In this document: positions 1-8,841 of the stretch, piece after piece | How the letters are laid out: each line of letters begins with the position of its first letter | Position numbering within the stretch: the first letter of the stretch is position 1 | From: JAKJEP01 sp964580995 | Lineage (GTDB): Bacteria > Planctomycetota > Phycisphaerae > Sedimentisphaerales > SM23-30 | Assembly (NCBI GenBank): GCA_964580995.1 | Contig: CAZOMV010000023.1 | Span: 1-59,246, forward strand | Direction of reading: 5' to 3' | Length of the DNA: 59,246 bases | Program-made: the position numbers and the translations under genes | Notes under the pieces: generated by a model | Databases searched by the model: none | Told to the model about the DNA's origin: nothing | Seen by the model: only the letters and a program-made list of their open reading frames with translations

Positions 1-296
1 CGCATGAAAATCATGCAGAAAAAACAAGAATATGATAGATAGTAGTACAGAGAAAAGAGGTGTAAGGTATTGGAGTAGAAAATTTCCCGGGATTTCTCTT
101 GTTCGTTGGATTTGCCGGGAGTAATATGGAGTCTGATTCATACATGTGCGGTGTTCATGGATATGAAAAAAGAAAGTCAACCACAGAGGCCACAGAGATC
201 GCGGAGAAAAGAAATATATAATAGTGACATATAAAAACAATAAATGAAACCACGGAATGCCGAAACTGATGAGCGGTGAAGTGAGGATCGGTTAAG
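1..296. other. Non-coding left flank
   Basis: No supported gene. It contains a CCACAGAGGCCACAGAGA-type stretch near 180, a low-complexity motif of the kind found between genes, and is otherwise AT-rich. No clear promoter for the gene at 297 was identified by eye. Confidence 0.5.
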
Positions 297-971
297 ATGA
301 CAAATATAGAAGATATTTTTGTTAAACAATTGCAAGATATAGCTGATGAATATGATGGTTACGTTAAGAAATCTGATAATTATGATGCTTCAGATGTATT
401 AAGCGAAGGAGATGTCTCAAGGCTTCGAACTAGAGCATTTGCTGCTATAGAGCGTGTTGTAGGTAGAAACTCTGATTACTATAAGCAAGCTCAAGACTCA
501 GCTATGGATACAAAGAATAATACCAAATATATGATCTTGCAGCAAATTATTGGTTCAGTTAACGCCTTGCTAGCTGACATTGAATCAAACTATCTTAAGT
601 CATTAACAGAAATTGTACATTCCAATCTCTTCAGCGATTACTTGGAAATGGCACAGCATTTATTAGACAATGGATATAAAGACGCCGCTGTTGTGATAGC
701 TGGCAGTACTCTTGAAGCTCATTTAAAACAACTAGCTGATAAGTTTGGGATTGGCACTTCAAAAACAGATGGTAGCCCTAAAAAGTCTGATCAAATTAAT
801 TCTGAGCTTACAAAAATACAAGCGTATGAAAAAATTGACCAGAAGAACATCACTGCTTGGCTTGGCCTTAGAAATGAAGCTGCACATGGCAATTACGAAA
901 AGTACGATGAGCAGCAAGCCAATTTGTTGATAAGTTGCATTCGGGATTTCATAACCAGAACCCCCGCTTAG
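297..971 (+). CDS. HEPN-like domain protein
   Basis: This is a 224-residue soluble protein with no signal peptide. The C-terminal third carries the motif RNEAAH (about residues 192-197), which fits the R-x4-6-H signature of HEPN domains, many of which are RNases in toxin-antitoxin, abortive-infection or CRISPR-associated systems. The rest is mostly helical, and the stretch around 'AAVVIAGSTLEAHLKQL' resembles helical segments of HEPN/DUF4145-type proteins. It is AT-rich compared with the GC-rich leu and hyd genes that follow. The next gene, an ADP-ribosyltransferase-like protein, starts 31 bp downstream on the same strand, suggesting a two-gene transfer unit. The family call rests on the motif and context; RNase activity is inference. 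Confidence 0.6.
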   Translation: MTNIEDIFVKQLQDIADEYDGYVKKSDNYDASDVLSEGDVSRLRTRAFAAIERVVGRNSDYYKQAQDSAMDTKNNTKYMILQQIIGSVNALLADIESNYLKSLTEIVHSNLFSDYLEMAQHLLDNGYKDAAVVIAGSTLEAHLKQLADKFGIGTSKTDGSPKKSDQINSELTKIQAYEKIDQKNITAWLGLRNEAAHGNYEKYDEQQANLLISCIRDFITRTPA

Positions 972-1002
972 GGATATTTTTGAAATATTTTGTTATTTTA
1001 AT

Positions 1003-1632
1003 ATGCGATTACGTTTTAATCAGGAGCAAAAAATCATAGATAAAAAACAAATTAATGAAATAAAAGACTTTTTAGAAAGCCAGAGTATTCGAAATGCAGA
1101 TTATACTATGTTGTCGGTTTCGAATATTAATAAATTTATTGATCAATTTACAGGACCTAATAAATGGGTTGCGTTTGTAGCAATATCGCAACACTTGGAA
1201 GATAGTAAATATGGCCAAAGCGTTCGATACCTTTGGATACATAGTGAAGGAGATTTTGATGAAGTCCAATTTGATTCCATATGGATTAATCATAAACGAC
1301 ACCTCACAGCGAATGATTTTATGGTTCAGGAAGAAATAGATGAATTTAATTCAATGTCTGACCCATTAATTATTTACAGAGGATGTCAAGAAGATACGAA
1401 AGAGGGTGTCTCTTGGACTACTTCAATTGATATTGCAAGAGAATTTGCTCGACGTGCTCAATCAGAAAACTGTAATCAAAAAGGTTTAATTATTAAAGGC
1501 GAATGTAGCAAAAGGGATATTTTAGCATTTTTTAATCACAAAAACATAAAGGAAGGTGAAATAATTATTAAGACTAAAAATATTCGTAATATCAAAATAG
1601 TAGAAGAAATATCATCTTGCGAGAATGATTAA
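1003..1632 (+). CDS. ADP-ribosyltransferase-like protein
   Basis: This is a 209-residue protein. The C-terminal half has the order of motifs seen in R-S-E type mono-ADP-ribosyltransferases: 'IIYRG' (Arg126), 'GVSWTTS' (137-141, the STS-like element) followed by 'IDIAREFA', then 'EGEIII' (Glu184/Glu186). The N-terminal 110 residues are unassigned. Such enzymes transfer ADP-ribose from NAD+ to protein, RNA or DNA and often act as toxins or phage-defence effectors. The gene follows the HEPN-like gene on the same strand and shares its low GC. No transmembrane segment or secretion signal is seen, so an intracellular target is likely. The fold is inferred from motifs only. Confidence 0.55.
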   Translation: MRLRFNQEQKIIDKKQINEIKDFLESQSIRNADYTMLSVSNINKFIDQFTGPNKWVAFVAISQHLEDSKYGQSVRYLWIHSEGDFDEVQFDSIWINHKRHLTANDFMVQEEIDEFNSMSDPLIIYRGCQEDTKEGVSWTTSIDIAREFARRAQSENCNQKGLIIKGECSKRDILAFFNHKNIKEGEIIIKTKNIRNIKIVEEISSCEND

Positions 1633-1848
1633 ATGCCAGATTTATCCGAAAGCAACATTGAGACCAATTCGCCATTGATCGGCTGGAAAAGTAGAGCTAT
1701 TGATATCTATGCTCTGGATATTGATTCGAATAGTGACACCCCGAAGCGGGTGATGCTGCGAATCTGGAGAAGGCAGAAAAAGCAGATTAGGATGGATGAG
1801 GGAGGAGAAATTACGAATTACAAATTACGAAGAAGAAGAGAAACCTGG

Positions 1849-1868
1849 ATTCCTGCTTGCGCAGGAAT
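1849..1868. repeat. Palindromic repeat, copy 1
   Basis: A 20-bp palindrome, ATTCCTGCTTGCGCAGGAAT, followed by GACAGGCGG. It ends 29 bp before the GIY-YIG start codon at 1898. Three further copies occur within 650 bp. Confidence 0.85.
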
Positions 1869-1897
1869 GACAGGCGGACGCAAGAATGACGGCGAGA

Positions 1898-2197
1898 ATG
1901 TATTTTGTTTATATGCTGGCCAGTAAGCAAAACGGGACGTTGTATATCGGGATGACCAATAATCTGCTGAAGCGGGCCGATCAGCACAGGAACCGGCAGG
2001 TTGAGGGTTTTACTGCCAGGTATGGAGTGAAGCGGCTGGTGTATTATGAGTCGTTTCGCAATGTTACCGATGCAATCAATCGGGAAAAGCAGATGAAAAA
2101 GTGGAATCGGCAGTGGAAAATCAATCTGATTGAGAAGGCGAATCCGCAATGGCGGGATTTGTTTGAGGAGATGGCGGCGGCAGGGGGTGATCCTTAA
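1898..2197 (+). CDS. GIY-YIG nuclease family protein
   Basis: This small protein (99 residues from the ATG at 1898) starts 'MYFVYMLASKQNGTLYIG', giving the paired VYM...YIG form of the GIY-YIG catalytic motif. The family's other usual features follow: Arg in 'LLKRADQH', a conserved 'FTARYGVKRLVYYE' stretch and a Glu in 'INREKQMKKW'. This length is normal for stand-alone single-domain members (UPF0213/YhbQ-like). Their true substrate is poorly known; a DNA-cleaving role is family inference. An upstream in-frame ATG at 1886 is possible, but the conserved N-terminus favours 1898. A palindromic repeat lies just upstream and three more follow the gene, an arrangement worth noting. Confidence 0.85.
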   Translation: MYFVYMLASKQNGTLYIGMTNNLLKRADQHRNRQVEGFTARYGVKRLVYYESFRNVTDAINREKQMKKWNRQWKINLIEKANPQWRDLFEEMAAAGGDP

Positions 2198-2240
2198 ACA
2201 CGGGCGGGATTGATTACGTAGAAGGGAAAGAGGAAGATGG

Positions 2241-2260
2241 ATTCCCGCCTGCGCGGGAAT
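2241..2260. repeat. Palindromic repeat, copy 2
   Basis: ATTCCCGCCTGCGCGGGAAT followed by GACAGGCGG. It matches copy 1 with compensating changes in both arms (TGC/GCA to CGC/GCG), which shows the hairpin itself is conserved. Confidence 0.85.
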
Positions 2261-2321
2261 GACAGGCGGGCGGGGGAATGGTATATGGGGCGTGATATGA
2301 GAGCGGGGGAACCAAAGATGG

Positions 2322-2341
2322 ATTCCTGCCTGCGCGGGAAT
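2322..2341. repeat. Palindromic repeat, copy 3
   Basis: ATTCCTGCCTGCGCGGGAAT followed by GAC. Same orientation and core as copies 1 and 2, with one wobble in the stem. Confidence 0.8.
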
Positions 2342-2485
2342 GACGATCGGGCAGCACCCCCCTATCGGCTGGGGGAAATGGTGGGGCAAGGTGCTGGCCG
2401 CACGGCAGATCGCCGCGAGTGGTACTGAAATATGACGCTCCCGATGGTCGCTAGGTCAGGCAATACGGAGGTGAATAAAATCGGG

Positions 2486-2505
2486 ATTCCTGCTTGCGCA
2501 GGAAT
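2486..2505. repeat. Palindromic repeat, copy 4
   Basis: ATTCCTGCTTGCGCAGGAAT, identical to copy 1 in the palindrome but with a diverged tail (CATCATC). A second, unrelated palindrome, GTGGGGCAAGCCCCAC, lies at 2543-2558, and its left half recurs at 2381-2390. Confidence 0.8.
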
Positions 2506-2559
2506 CATCATCGAGCGGTGGAATGATAACAAAGGGGAAATGGTGGGGCAAGCCCCACC

Positions 2560-3633
2560 CTACAATTTGAGGAATGGTATGTCGGTTATGGTGACAGAAA
2601 CTATTGATTCATCGGTTTGTATATGCAGATTCTTATCCTTTAGAAGATCCGGATTGATATAACCTAAAGCGATATGCTTTTGCAAAGCCGGGGAGAGGCA
2701 GGAACTGCTCATATACCCGACTTCTTTGTCATCCATATAAATGGGAGCGGGTAATTTCAGGTTTACATCCTGGTTACCATGTAACATAAACCCGGTAAAT
2801 TTTTTAAGGGGATTTTCCCCGGCCAGGCGGCGGAGGGCGGGGGCGCCGATGAAGTCGCCGGCCAGATCGACGGCGTGGTGTAAACCGGCGGTCCAGGGGT
2901 CGATGGTTTCGTTCAGCTCGGAGCCGAAGCCCGGCTGGCCGGCCTCGATGCGGAGGGAATTGCGGGTTTCCAGGCCCGCCACGCCCGCGTTATAGATTTT
3001 GCCGTATTTTTCGAGCATATCCCAGGCCATAGAGGCCATTTTGGCTGGGAGGATGATGGAGGGGGAAAGGGACTCGTCCAGCGAAATCACAAAACGCATG
3101 AAGAAATAGTTTTCGGCCAGGACGTCGCCCGGCTGGAGGGCTTCCAGGTCAAACGGCAGTTTTTCCTTCAGCAGAGGCAGGGCATAGGGGCCGCGGAGGG
3201 TGACCATGGCGGTAGTGAAGGTTTCATCGGTGATTTTTGCGTTCAGGGAAGGCGGTTGGGCCTGGAGGTAGTTCAGGATCCGCTGGTGGTTGGCGGGATT
3301 GCCAATTAAGAGGTAGCCGCTGCCCTGATTCTGGATGAGGCAATCCTCGATGATACCCCCCTGCTCGTTGCAAAAGAGGGCGTAGCGCCGGCGGTTGGGG
3401 AAAATGCGGGTGACATCGCAGGACAGCAGCGGATCGAGCAGTTTTTGGGCGTCCGGCCCCCCTACGCGGATGCGATAGGAATAGCTGGAGTCGAATACCG
3501 CCAGGTTTTCCCGGCACCGGCGGTATTCGTCCAGGGGATCGCCGTAATGCAAGGGCATGAGCCAGCCGTCCCGCTCGGCCATGGCGGCGGCTTTGTTTTC
3601 GTGAATCTGCTGAAAGGGGCTTAGCTGGGGCAT
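2560..3633 (-). CDS. GcvT-like aminomethyltransferase family protein
   Basis: This 357-residue protein is of the glycine-cleavage T-protein (GcvT) family. Family features are 'AVFDSSYSYRIRVGG' near residue 45 (VFD..., GxDA), 'GGIIEDCLI', 'LLIGNPANHQRI', and the C-terminal 'LRIEAGQPGFGSEL' and 'DFIGAPALRRL'. T-proteins move a one-carbon unit to tetrahydrofolate. No gcvH or gcvP is adjacent. The gene lies 6 bp after leuB on the same strand and probably ends the leucine transcript. It could be the housekeeping T-protein or a folate-dependent paralogue with another substrate; the N-terminal catalytic region differs from textbook GcvT, so I leave the symbol blank. Confidence 0.75.
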   Translation of the reverse strand: MPQLSPFQQIHENKAAAMAERDGWLMPLHYGDPLDEYRRCRENLAVFDSSYSYRIRVGGPDAQKLLDPLLSCDVTRIFPNRRRYALFCNEQGGIIEDCLIQNQGSGYLLIGNPANHQRILNYLQAQPPSLNAKITDETFTTAMVTLRGPYALPLLKEKLPFDLEALQPGDVLAENYFFMRFVISLDESLSPSIILPAKMASMAWDMLEKYGKIYNAGVAGLETRNSLRIEAGQPGFGSELNETIDPWTAGLHHAVDLAGDFIGAPALRRLAGENPLKKFTGFMLHGNQDVNLKLPAPIYMDDKEVGYMSSSCLSPALQKHIALGYINPDLLKDKNLHIQTDESIVSVTITDIPFLKL

Positions 3634-3639
3634 GGGCGG

Positions 3640-4722
3640 TTACAGGTCGGTGAGTTTCTGGGCGACCATGTCTCCCACCTGGCTGGTAGAATAGCCCATC
3701 TTGCCGGCGGCCAGGCTCTTGAGTTTGTTGGCGGTGATATATTTGACCGATTCTTCAATGGCTTTGGCGGCCTTTTCCTGGCCGAGGGTTTCCAGCATCA
3801 TGGCGGCGGCACAGATGGCGGCCAGCGGGTTGATGACGCCCTGGCCGGTGTATTTCGGGGCGGAACCGCCGATCGGCTCGAACATGCTGACGCCATTGGG
3901 ATTGATGTTGCCGCCGGCGGCGATGCCCATGCCGCCCTGGATCATGGCGCCGAGATCGGTGATGATGTCGCCGAACATGTTGCCGGTGACCAGGACGTCA
4001 AACCATTCGGGGCTTTTCACCATCCACATGCAGGTGGCGTCCACGTGGTAGTAGTCGCGGCGGATGTCGGGGTATTCCTTGTCGCCCATTTCGTGGAAGG
4101 CGCGTTCCCAGAGGTCATAGATGTAGGTCAGGACGTTGGTCTTGCCGACCAGGGCGAGGGTGTTTTCCTTGCCTTTGCCGCGGGCTTTTTTGCCGTACTT
4201 GCGGGCGTATTCGAAGGCGTACTTCAGGCAGCGGTCCACCTGAAAGCGGTTATAGACTCCCGATTGAACCGCCACCTCGTTGGGGGTGCCCTTCATCATG
4301 ACCCCCCCTACCCCGGTGTACTGGTCGCCGGTGTTTTCGCGGACGACGACGTAGTCGATCTCGTCGGGGCCTTTGCCTTTGATCGGGGTCTCCACGCCGG
4401 GATAGAGCCGGACGGGACGCAGATTGATATACTGATCCAGGGCGAAACGGGCCTTGAGCAGAATGCCCTTCTCCAGAATGCCGGGAGCGACCTGGGGATG
4501 GCCGATGGCGCCGAGCAGAATGGCGTCAAATTTGCGGAGGTCTTCCACGGCGCTGTCGGGCAGGGTTTCGCCGGTCCGCATGTAGCGTTCGCCGCCGAAA
4601 TCGAAATCGGTCAGTTCGTATTTGAATTTAAACTTGGCGGCCGCGGCTTTGAAAACCTTTACCGCTTCGGCGGTTACTTCCGGGCCGGTCCCGTCTCCAG
4701 GCATGACTGCAATTTTAAACAC
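3640..4722 (-). CDS. leuB: 3-isopropylmalate dehydrogenase
   Basis: This 360-residue protein belongs to the isocitrate/isopropylmalate dehydrogenase family. It catalyses the NAD-dependent oxidative decarboxylation of 3-isopropylmalate to 2-oxoisocaproate, the third step of leucine synthesis. Visible motifs are 'MPGDGTGPEV' at the N-terminus, 'LLGAIGHP', the substrate-binding 'RENTGDQYTG', 'NMFGDIITDLGAMIQGG' with the metal-binding Asp residues, and 'EPIGGSAPKY' in the cofactor loop. It lies 76 bp downstream of leuD and in the same operon. A tartrate or isocitrate dehydrogenase is possible by family alone, but the leu context decides. Confidence 0.93.
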   Translation of the reverse strand: MFKIAVMPGDGTGPEVTAEAVKVFKAAAAKFKFKYELTDFDFGGERYMRTGETLPDSAVEDLRKFDAILLGAIGHPQVAPGILEKGILLKARFALDQYINLRPVRLYPGVETPIKGKGPDEIDYVVVRENTGDQYTGVGGVMMKGTPNEVAVQSGVYNRFQVDRCLKYAFEYARKYGKKARGKGKENTLALVGKTNVLTYIYDLWERAFHEMGDKEYPDIRRDYYHVDATCMWMVKSPEWFDVLVTGNMFGDIITDLGAMIQGGMGIAAGGNINPNGVSMFEPIGGSAPKYTGQGVINPLAAICAAAMMLETLGQEKAAKAIEESVKYITANKLKSLAAGKMGYSTSQVGDMVAQKLTDL

Positions 4723-4798
4723 TTTGTCGTTCCTTTCTGTATCAATCGTGTAAATTTATTTTTGGGTATTGTAACTATTTTTTGGGGGATTTCACGGG

Positions 4799-5281
4799 TT
4801 ATTTTTGGGAGATTGTTTTCAGCAGGCCGCCCTTTTCGATCATTTCCAGGGCGAAATCGGGCAGCGGGATGAAATCGTAGGTGGTTTTTTGGGTGAGATT
4901 TTTGATTTTGCCTTTCCTGGCGTCGATTTCGATCTGGTCGCCGGTTTTGATTTTTTCGGCGATGCCGGGCAGTTCGATGACGAGGAAGCCACAGTTGATG
5001 GCGTTGCGGTAAAAAATCCGGGCGAAAGAGCCGGCGATGACCGCGGAGACCTTCGCACCGCGTAAGGCCCAGACGGCATGTTCGCGGGAGGAACCGCAGC
5101 CGAAATCATTGCCGGCAACCATTATATCACCCGGCTGCACTTTTTTGACAAAATTCGCATCCAGATCTTCCATACAGTGTTTGGCCAACTCAGCCTCGTT
5201 ATCCGTGTTCAGAAAACGAGCGGGAATGATTTCATCGGTATTAATATGGTCTCGATTGTATACGTGTACTTTACCTTTCAT
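4799..5281 (-). CDS. leuD: 3-isopropylmalate dehydratase small subunit
   Basis: This 160-residue swivel-domain subunit pairs with LeuC to isomerise 2- to 3-isopropylmalate. Motifs include 'DHINTDEIIPARFL' near the N-terminus, 'GNDFGCGSSREHA' and 'SFARIFYRNAINCG', all standard for LeuD. I start at the ATG at 5281 because GGAG lies 7 bp upstream; an in-frame TTG at 5293 would put that ribosome-binding site inside the gene. A 65-codon membrane-protein ORF separates it from leuC, which is unusual since leuC and leuD are normally adjacent. Confidence 0.93.
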   Translation of the reverse strand: MKGKVHVYNRDHINTDEIIPARFLNTDNEAELAKHCMEDLDANFVKKVQPGDIMVAGNDFGCGSSREHAVWALRGAKVSAVIAGSFARIFYRNAINCGFLVIELPGIAEKIKTGDQIEIDARKGKIKNLTQKTTYDFIPLPDFALEMIEKGGLLKTISQK

Positions 5282-5296
5282 GTGTAGCTCCAAATT

Positions 5297-5494
5297 CTAT
5301 TTCGTATTTTTGATTTTGGGTAATTTTAATATATCATTCTTGTTCTTTTTTTCGCCAAGCATGGCTCCGCCACACGCTGCTACAATAATAATATCAATAG
5401 CGATATTGTTTATGGTAAGTATGTTGACGATGAATGCCACAACCAACACGGCAAGAACTATACTCCAAATACTAACTTTTTCTTTCTGTTTCAG
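5297..5494 (-). CDS. Small membrane protein ORF between leuC and leuD
   Basis: The 198 bases between leuC and leuD read as one open frame of 65 codons, starting at a CTG (5494) with AAGGTG five bases upstream and overlapping the leuC stop region. The product would have a charged N-terminus (LKQKEK), a long hydrophobic run at about residues 8-43 (one or two membrane helices, ending with a small-residue 'AACGGAML') and a basic tail (GEKKNKN...). It stops 15 bp before the leuD start. No ATG is available, so the start is uncertain, and I do not recognise the family. The clean charge-hydrophobic-charge layout and the operon position make chance less likely. Confidence 0.45.
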   Translation of the reverse strand: MKQKEKVSIWSIVLAVLVVAFIVNILTINNIAIDIIIVAACGGAMLGEKKNKNDILKLPKIKNTK

Positions 5495-5503
5495 GGTTTC
5501 ACC

Positions 5504-6766
<1,263 letters not shown>

Positions 6767-6787
6767 GGTTAGGTATCCTTTACACTG

Positions 6788-8341
6788 TTAATAACTTCCA
6801 TTGTTATTTTTTTCTTTTTGATTCATGGTGCGTGCCAGCATATGGTTGATCGCGTTGACATAGGCCTTGGCGGATGCCTCGATAATATCCGTGCTGGCCC
6901 CCCTACCGACGAAGATACGCCCTTCGTTTCGGATTTTTACGACCGCTTCGCCTAACGCTTCGGTGCCGCCAGTGACGGCCCGGATGGAGTAATTTTCGAG
7001 CGTCGGCTTCAGGCCGGTTGCCTTGCTAATGGCATTATAGGCGGCATCGACAGGCCCATCTCCCCAGGCGGCCTCCTGCAAGACTTCCTCCCCGCGCATA
7101 ATGCGAACCGTGGCACTGGGAACCGTACCGGTGCCGGAGGAACACTGCAGATAGTCCAGGTGGAAAATACCTTTCCGGCTGGGCATTTCATCATCCAGCA
7201 GGGTAATGATATCTTCGTCAAAAACTTCCTTCTTTTTGTCGGCCAGTTCCAGGAACTTCTCGTAGGCCCGATTTACCTGGTCGTCATTCAATTCAAAGCC
7301 CAGTTCCACACACCGGACCTTGAAGCCGTGCCGGCCGGAATGGCGGCCCAGTACCATCTTGCTGCCGGTGACGCCCACCGATTCCGGCGTCATGATTTCA
7401 TAGGTGCTGCGGTTCTTGAGCATACCGTCCACATGGATGCCGGATTCATGGGCAAAGGCGTTGGCGCCGACAATGGCCTTATTGGCCTGCACATCAAAGC
7501 CCATCAGGCGGGAAACCAGTTGGCTGGTTCGATAAATTTCCGTGGTTTTGATATTGGTATAGACCCCAAAGACGTCTTTGCGGGTCTTGATGGCCATGAC
7601 GCATTCTTCCAGGGAGGCGTTGCCGGCCCGTTCCCCCAATCCGTTAATCGTGCATTCAATCTGGCGGGCGCCGTTGACTACTCCCGAAAGCGAATTGGCC
7701 GTCGCTAATCCCAGATCGTTATGGCAATGCGTACTGATGACGATTTTGTCAATACCGGGCACATTTTTTTTCAAATCGGCGATCATTTCCCCGTAGCTGT
7801 GGGGGATGGCGTACCCGACGGTATCGGGGATATTGATGGTGGTGGCGCCGGCTTCAATGGCGGCCTGGACCATCTCCCGCAGGAATGTGATTTCCGAACG
7901 GGTGGCGTCCTGGGCGCTGAATTCCACATCTGGGGTAAAACTGCACGCCAGGCGGATAGCCTCTACGGCTTTTTTGAGTACCTCGGAGGGACTCATCCGC
8001 AGCATATGTTCCATATGAACCGGCGAAGTACTGGTGAAAGTATGAATCCGCCACTTCTGTGCGGGCTTGAGCGCTTTGGCGGCGGCGTCAATATCTTTGG
8101 CTATGGTTCGGGCCAGACCGGCAATAACCGGTCCCTGGACCTGCTGGCTGATGAGCTGAACCGCCTCAAATTGTACGGGGGAGCTGACCGGGAAACCGGC
8201 TTCGATAATATCCACCCCCAGCCGGGCCAGTTGCTGGGCAACTTCCAGCTTTTCATTGACATTCAGGCTGGCACCGGGTGACTGTTCGGCATCCCGCAAA
8301 GTGGAATCAAATATAATAACCTGTTCATCATTTCTGGACAT
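6788..8341 (-). CDS. leuA: 2-isopropylmalate synthase
   Basis: This 517-residue enzyme condenses acetyl-CoA with 2-oxoisovalerate, committing carbon to leucine. The TIM-barrel start 'IIFDSTLRDAEQSPG' carries the metal-binding Asp and catalytic Arg; 'STHCHNDLGLATANS' gives the metal-binding His pair; 'GLGERAGNASLEE' is typical of LeuA. The C-terminal part ('GTGTVPSATVRI', 'YSIRAVTGGTEALGE') is the LeuA dimer regulatory domain for leucine feedback inhibition. The start is the ATG at 8341, with GGAGG just upstream. A leucine-rich leader peptide lies 131 bp upstream. Confidence 0.95.
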   Translation of the reverse strand: MSRNDEQVIIFDSTLRDAEQSPGASLNVNEKLEVAQQLARLGVDIIEAGFPVSSPVQFEAVQLISQQVQGPVIAGLARTIAKDIDAAAKALKPAQKWRIHTFTSTSPVHMEHMLRMSPSEVLKKAVEAIRLACSFTPDVEFSAQDATRSEITFLREMVQAAIEAGATTINIPDTVGYAIPHSYGEMIADLKKNVPGIDKIVISTHCHNDLGLATANSLSGVVNGARQIECTINGLGERAGNASLEECVMAIKTRKDVFGVYTNIKTTEIYRTSQLVSRLMGFDVQANKAIVGANAFAHESGIHVDGMLKNRSTYEIMTPESVGVTGSKMVLGRHSGRHGFKVRCVELGFELNDDQVNRAYEKFLELADKKKEVFDEDIITLLDDEMPSRKGIFHLDYLQCSSGTGTVPSATVRIMRGEEVLQEAAWGDGPVDAAYNAISKATGLKPTLENYSIRAVTGGTEALGEAVVKIRNEGRIFVGRGASTDIIEASAKAYVNAINHMLARTMNQKEKNNNGSY

Positions 8342-8401
8342 TTTTTTATCCTCCAATTGCTTAATCCAATGAATCCAGCGGATTTATAGCAAAGTTTTGG
8401 G

Positions 8402-8429
8402 ATTATAACAAAGAATTATAAACAACCAA
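8402..8429 (-). promoter_or_regulatory. Possible leuA-proximal promoter
   Basis: On the minus strand, TTGGTT (8429-8424) and TATAAT (8407-8402) are separated by 16 bp, about 55 bp upstream of the leuA ATG. It lies downstream of the leuL leader, so transcripts from it would bypass attenuation. Seen by eye only. Confidence 0.4.
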
Positions 8430-8440
8430 AGAAATTTTTA

Positions 8441-8488
8441 ATGGGCGATTAGCCCTATGTAGGAAGGTTTTTTAGCCCCGGGGGGCTA
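8441..8488 (-). promoter_or_regulatory. leuL attenuator stems
   Basis: A perfect 7-bp stem, TAGCCCC/GGGGCTA (8473-8488), covers the last Leu codon and stop of the leader peptide. Just downstream is a weaker GGGC/GCCC stem (8443-8455). The TAGCCC arm of the first could instead pair with GGGCTA of the second, giving mutually exclusive structures as in ribosome-mediated attenuators. No good U-run follows, so control may act on antitermination or RNA stability rather than a classic terminator. Confidence 0.45.
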
Positions 8489-8594
8489 GGAGGTTGTCTA
8501 GCAGGAGAATGGATAAAAGCGTAATAACCCCGGCTCCCCCACCCCTGCCCGAAGAAGCAGGCACCCTGGTTATGTCACTTTTCGTTTCGCTCAT
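8472..8594 (-). CDS. leuL: Leucine-rich leader peptide
   Basis: A 40-codon ORF reads MSETKSDITR... and ends 'ITLLSILLLDNLLAPRG' then TAA. Seven of eleven consecutive codons are leucine, using CTT, TTA, CTC (twice), CTG and CTA (twice), a composition expected for a leucine-sensing leader peptide. It lies directly upstream of leuA, is on the same strand, and a strong hairpin overlaps its stop codon. Ribosome stalling at Leu codons when charged tRNA-Leu is scarce would alter folding of the leader RNA. No good Shine-Dalgarno is seen at the ATG; a GTG ten codons in is an alternative start. Function is inferred from composition and position. Confidence 0.65.
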   Translation of the reverse strand: MSETKSDITRVPASSGRGGGAGVITLLSILLLDNLLAPRG

Positions 8595-8787
8595 GTAACA
8601 AATTATCGGTTATAATTCGATTTTCTGCAATAGAAAAATAAATTTTTCCGTCAGATTGATCGTCCTTTTGCGGTGGAGATTGCAACCTGTTTATATGCAA
8701 GTCTTTAAGATCATCCTAGCGATTGGTATAGACAATCTGACAAACAAATTTACAGCTTGGAAGTGCGAGTATTTGATTGGTAAAGAC

Positions 8788-8815
8788 TTGACGAATTGAA
8801 ATAATCGGCTAATAT
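8788..8815 (+). promoter_or_regulatory. hydBAC promoter
   Basis: TTGACG (8788-8793), a 16-bp spacer and TAATAT (8810-8815) make a good sigma-70-type promoter, with the expected transcript start about 20 bp before the hydB ATG. GGGAG sits at a normal distance from that ATG. No Rex-type dyad was recognised. Confidence 0.65.
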
Positions 8816-8841
8816 CTGCCAAACCATAGTGGGAGTTAAAT

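Noticed and set aside
1633..1926. 97-codon frame after the ART-like gene
   Set aside because: Its second half is a translation of low-complexity sequence and the palindromic repeat (WIPACAGMT). There is no domain, so it is not called as a gene.
4045..4872. 275-codon frame antisense to leuB
   Set aside because: Long only because of GC-rich codon bias on the real strand; low-quality composition and no start signal.
8357..8640. T-box leader upstream of leuA
   Set aside because: I looked for the T-box core (AGGGTGGNACCGCG) and did not find it. The leucine-rich leader peptide explains the region better.
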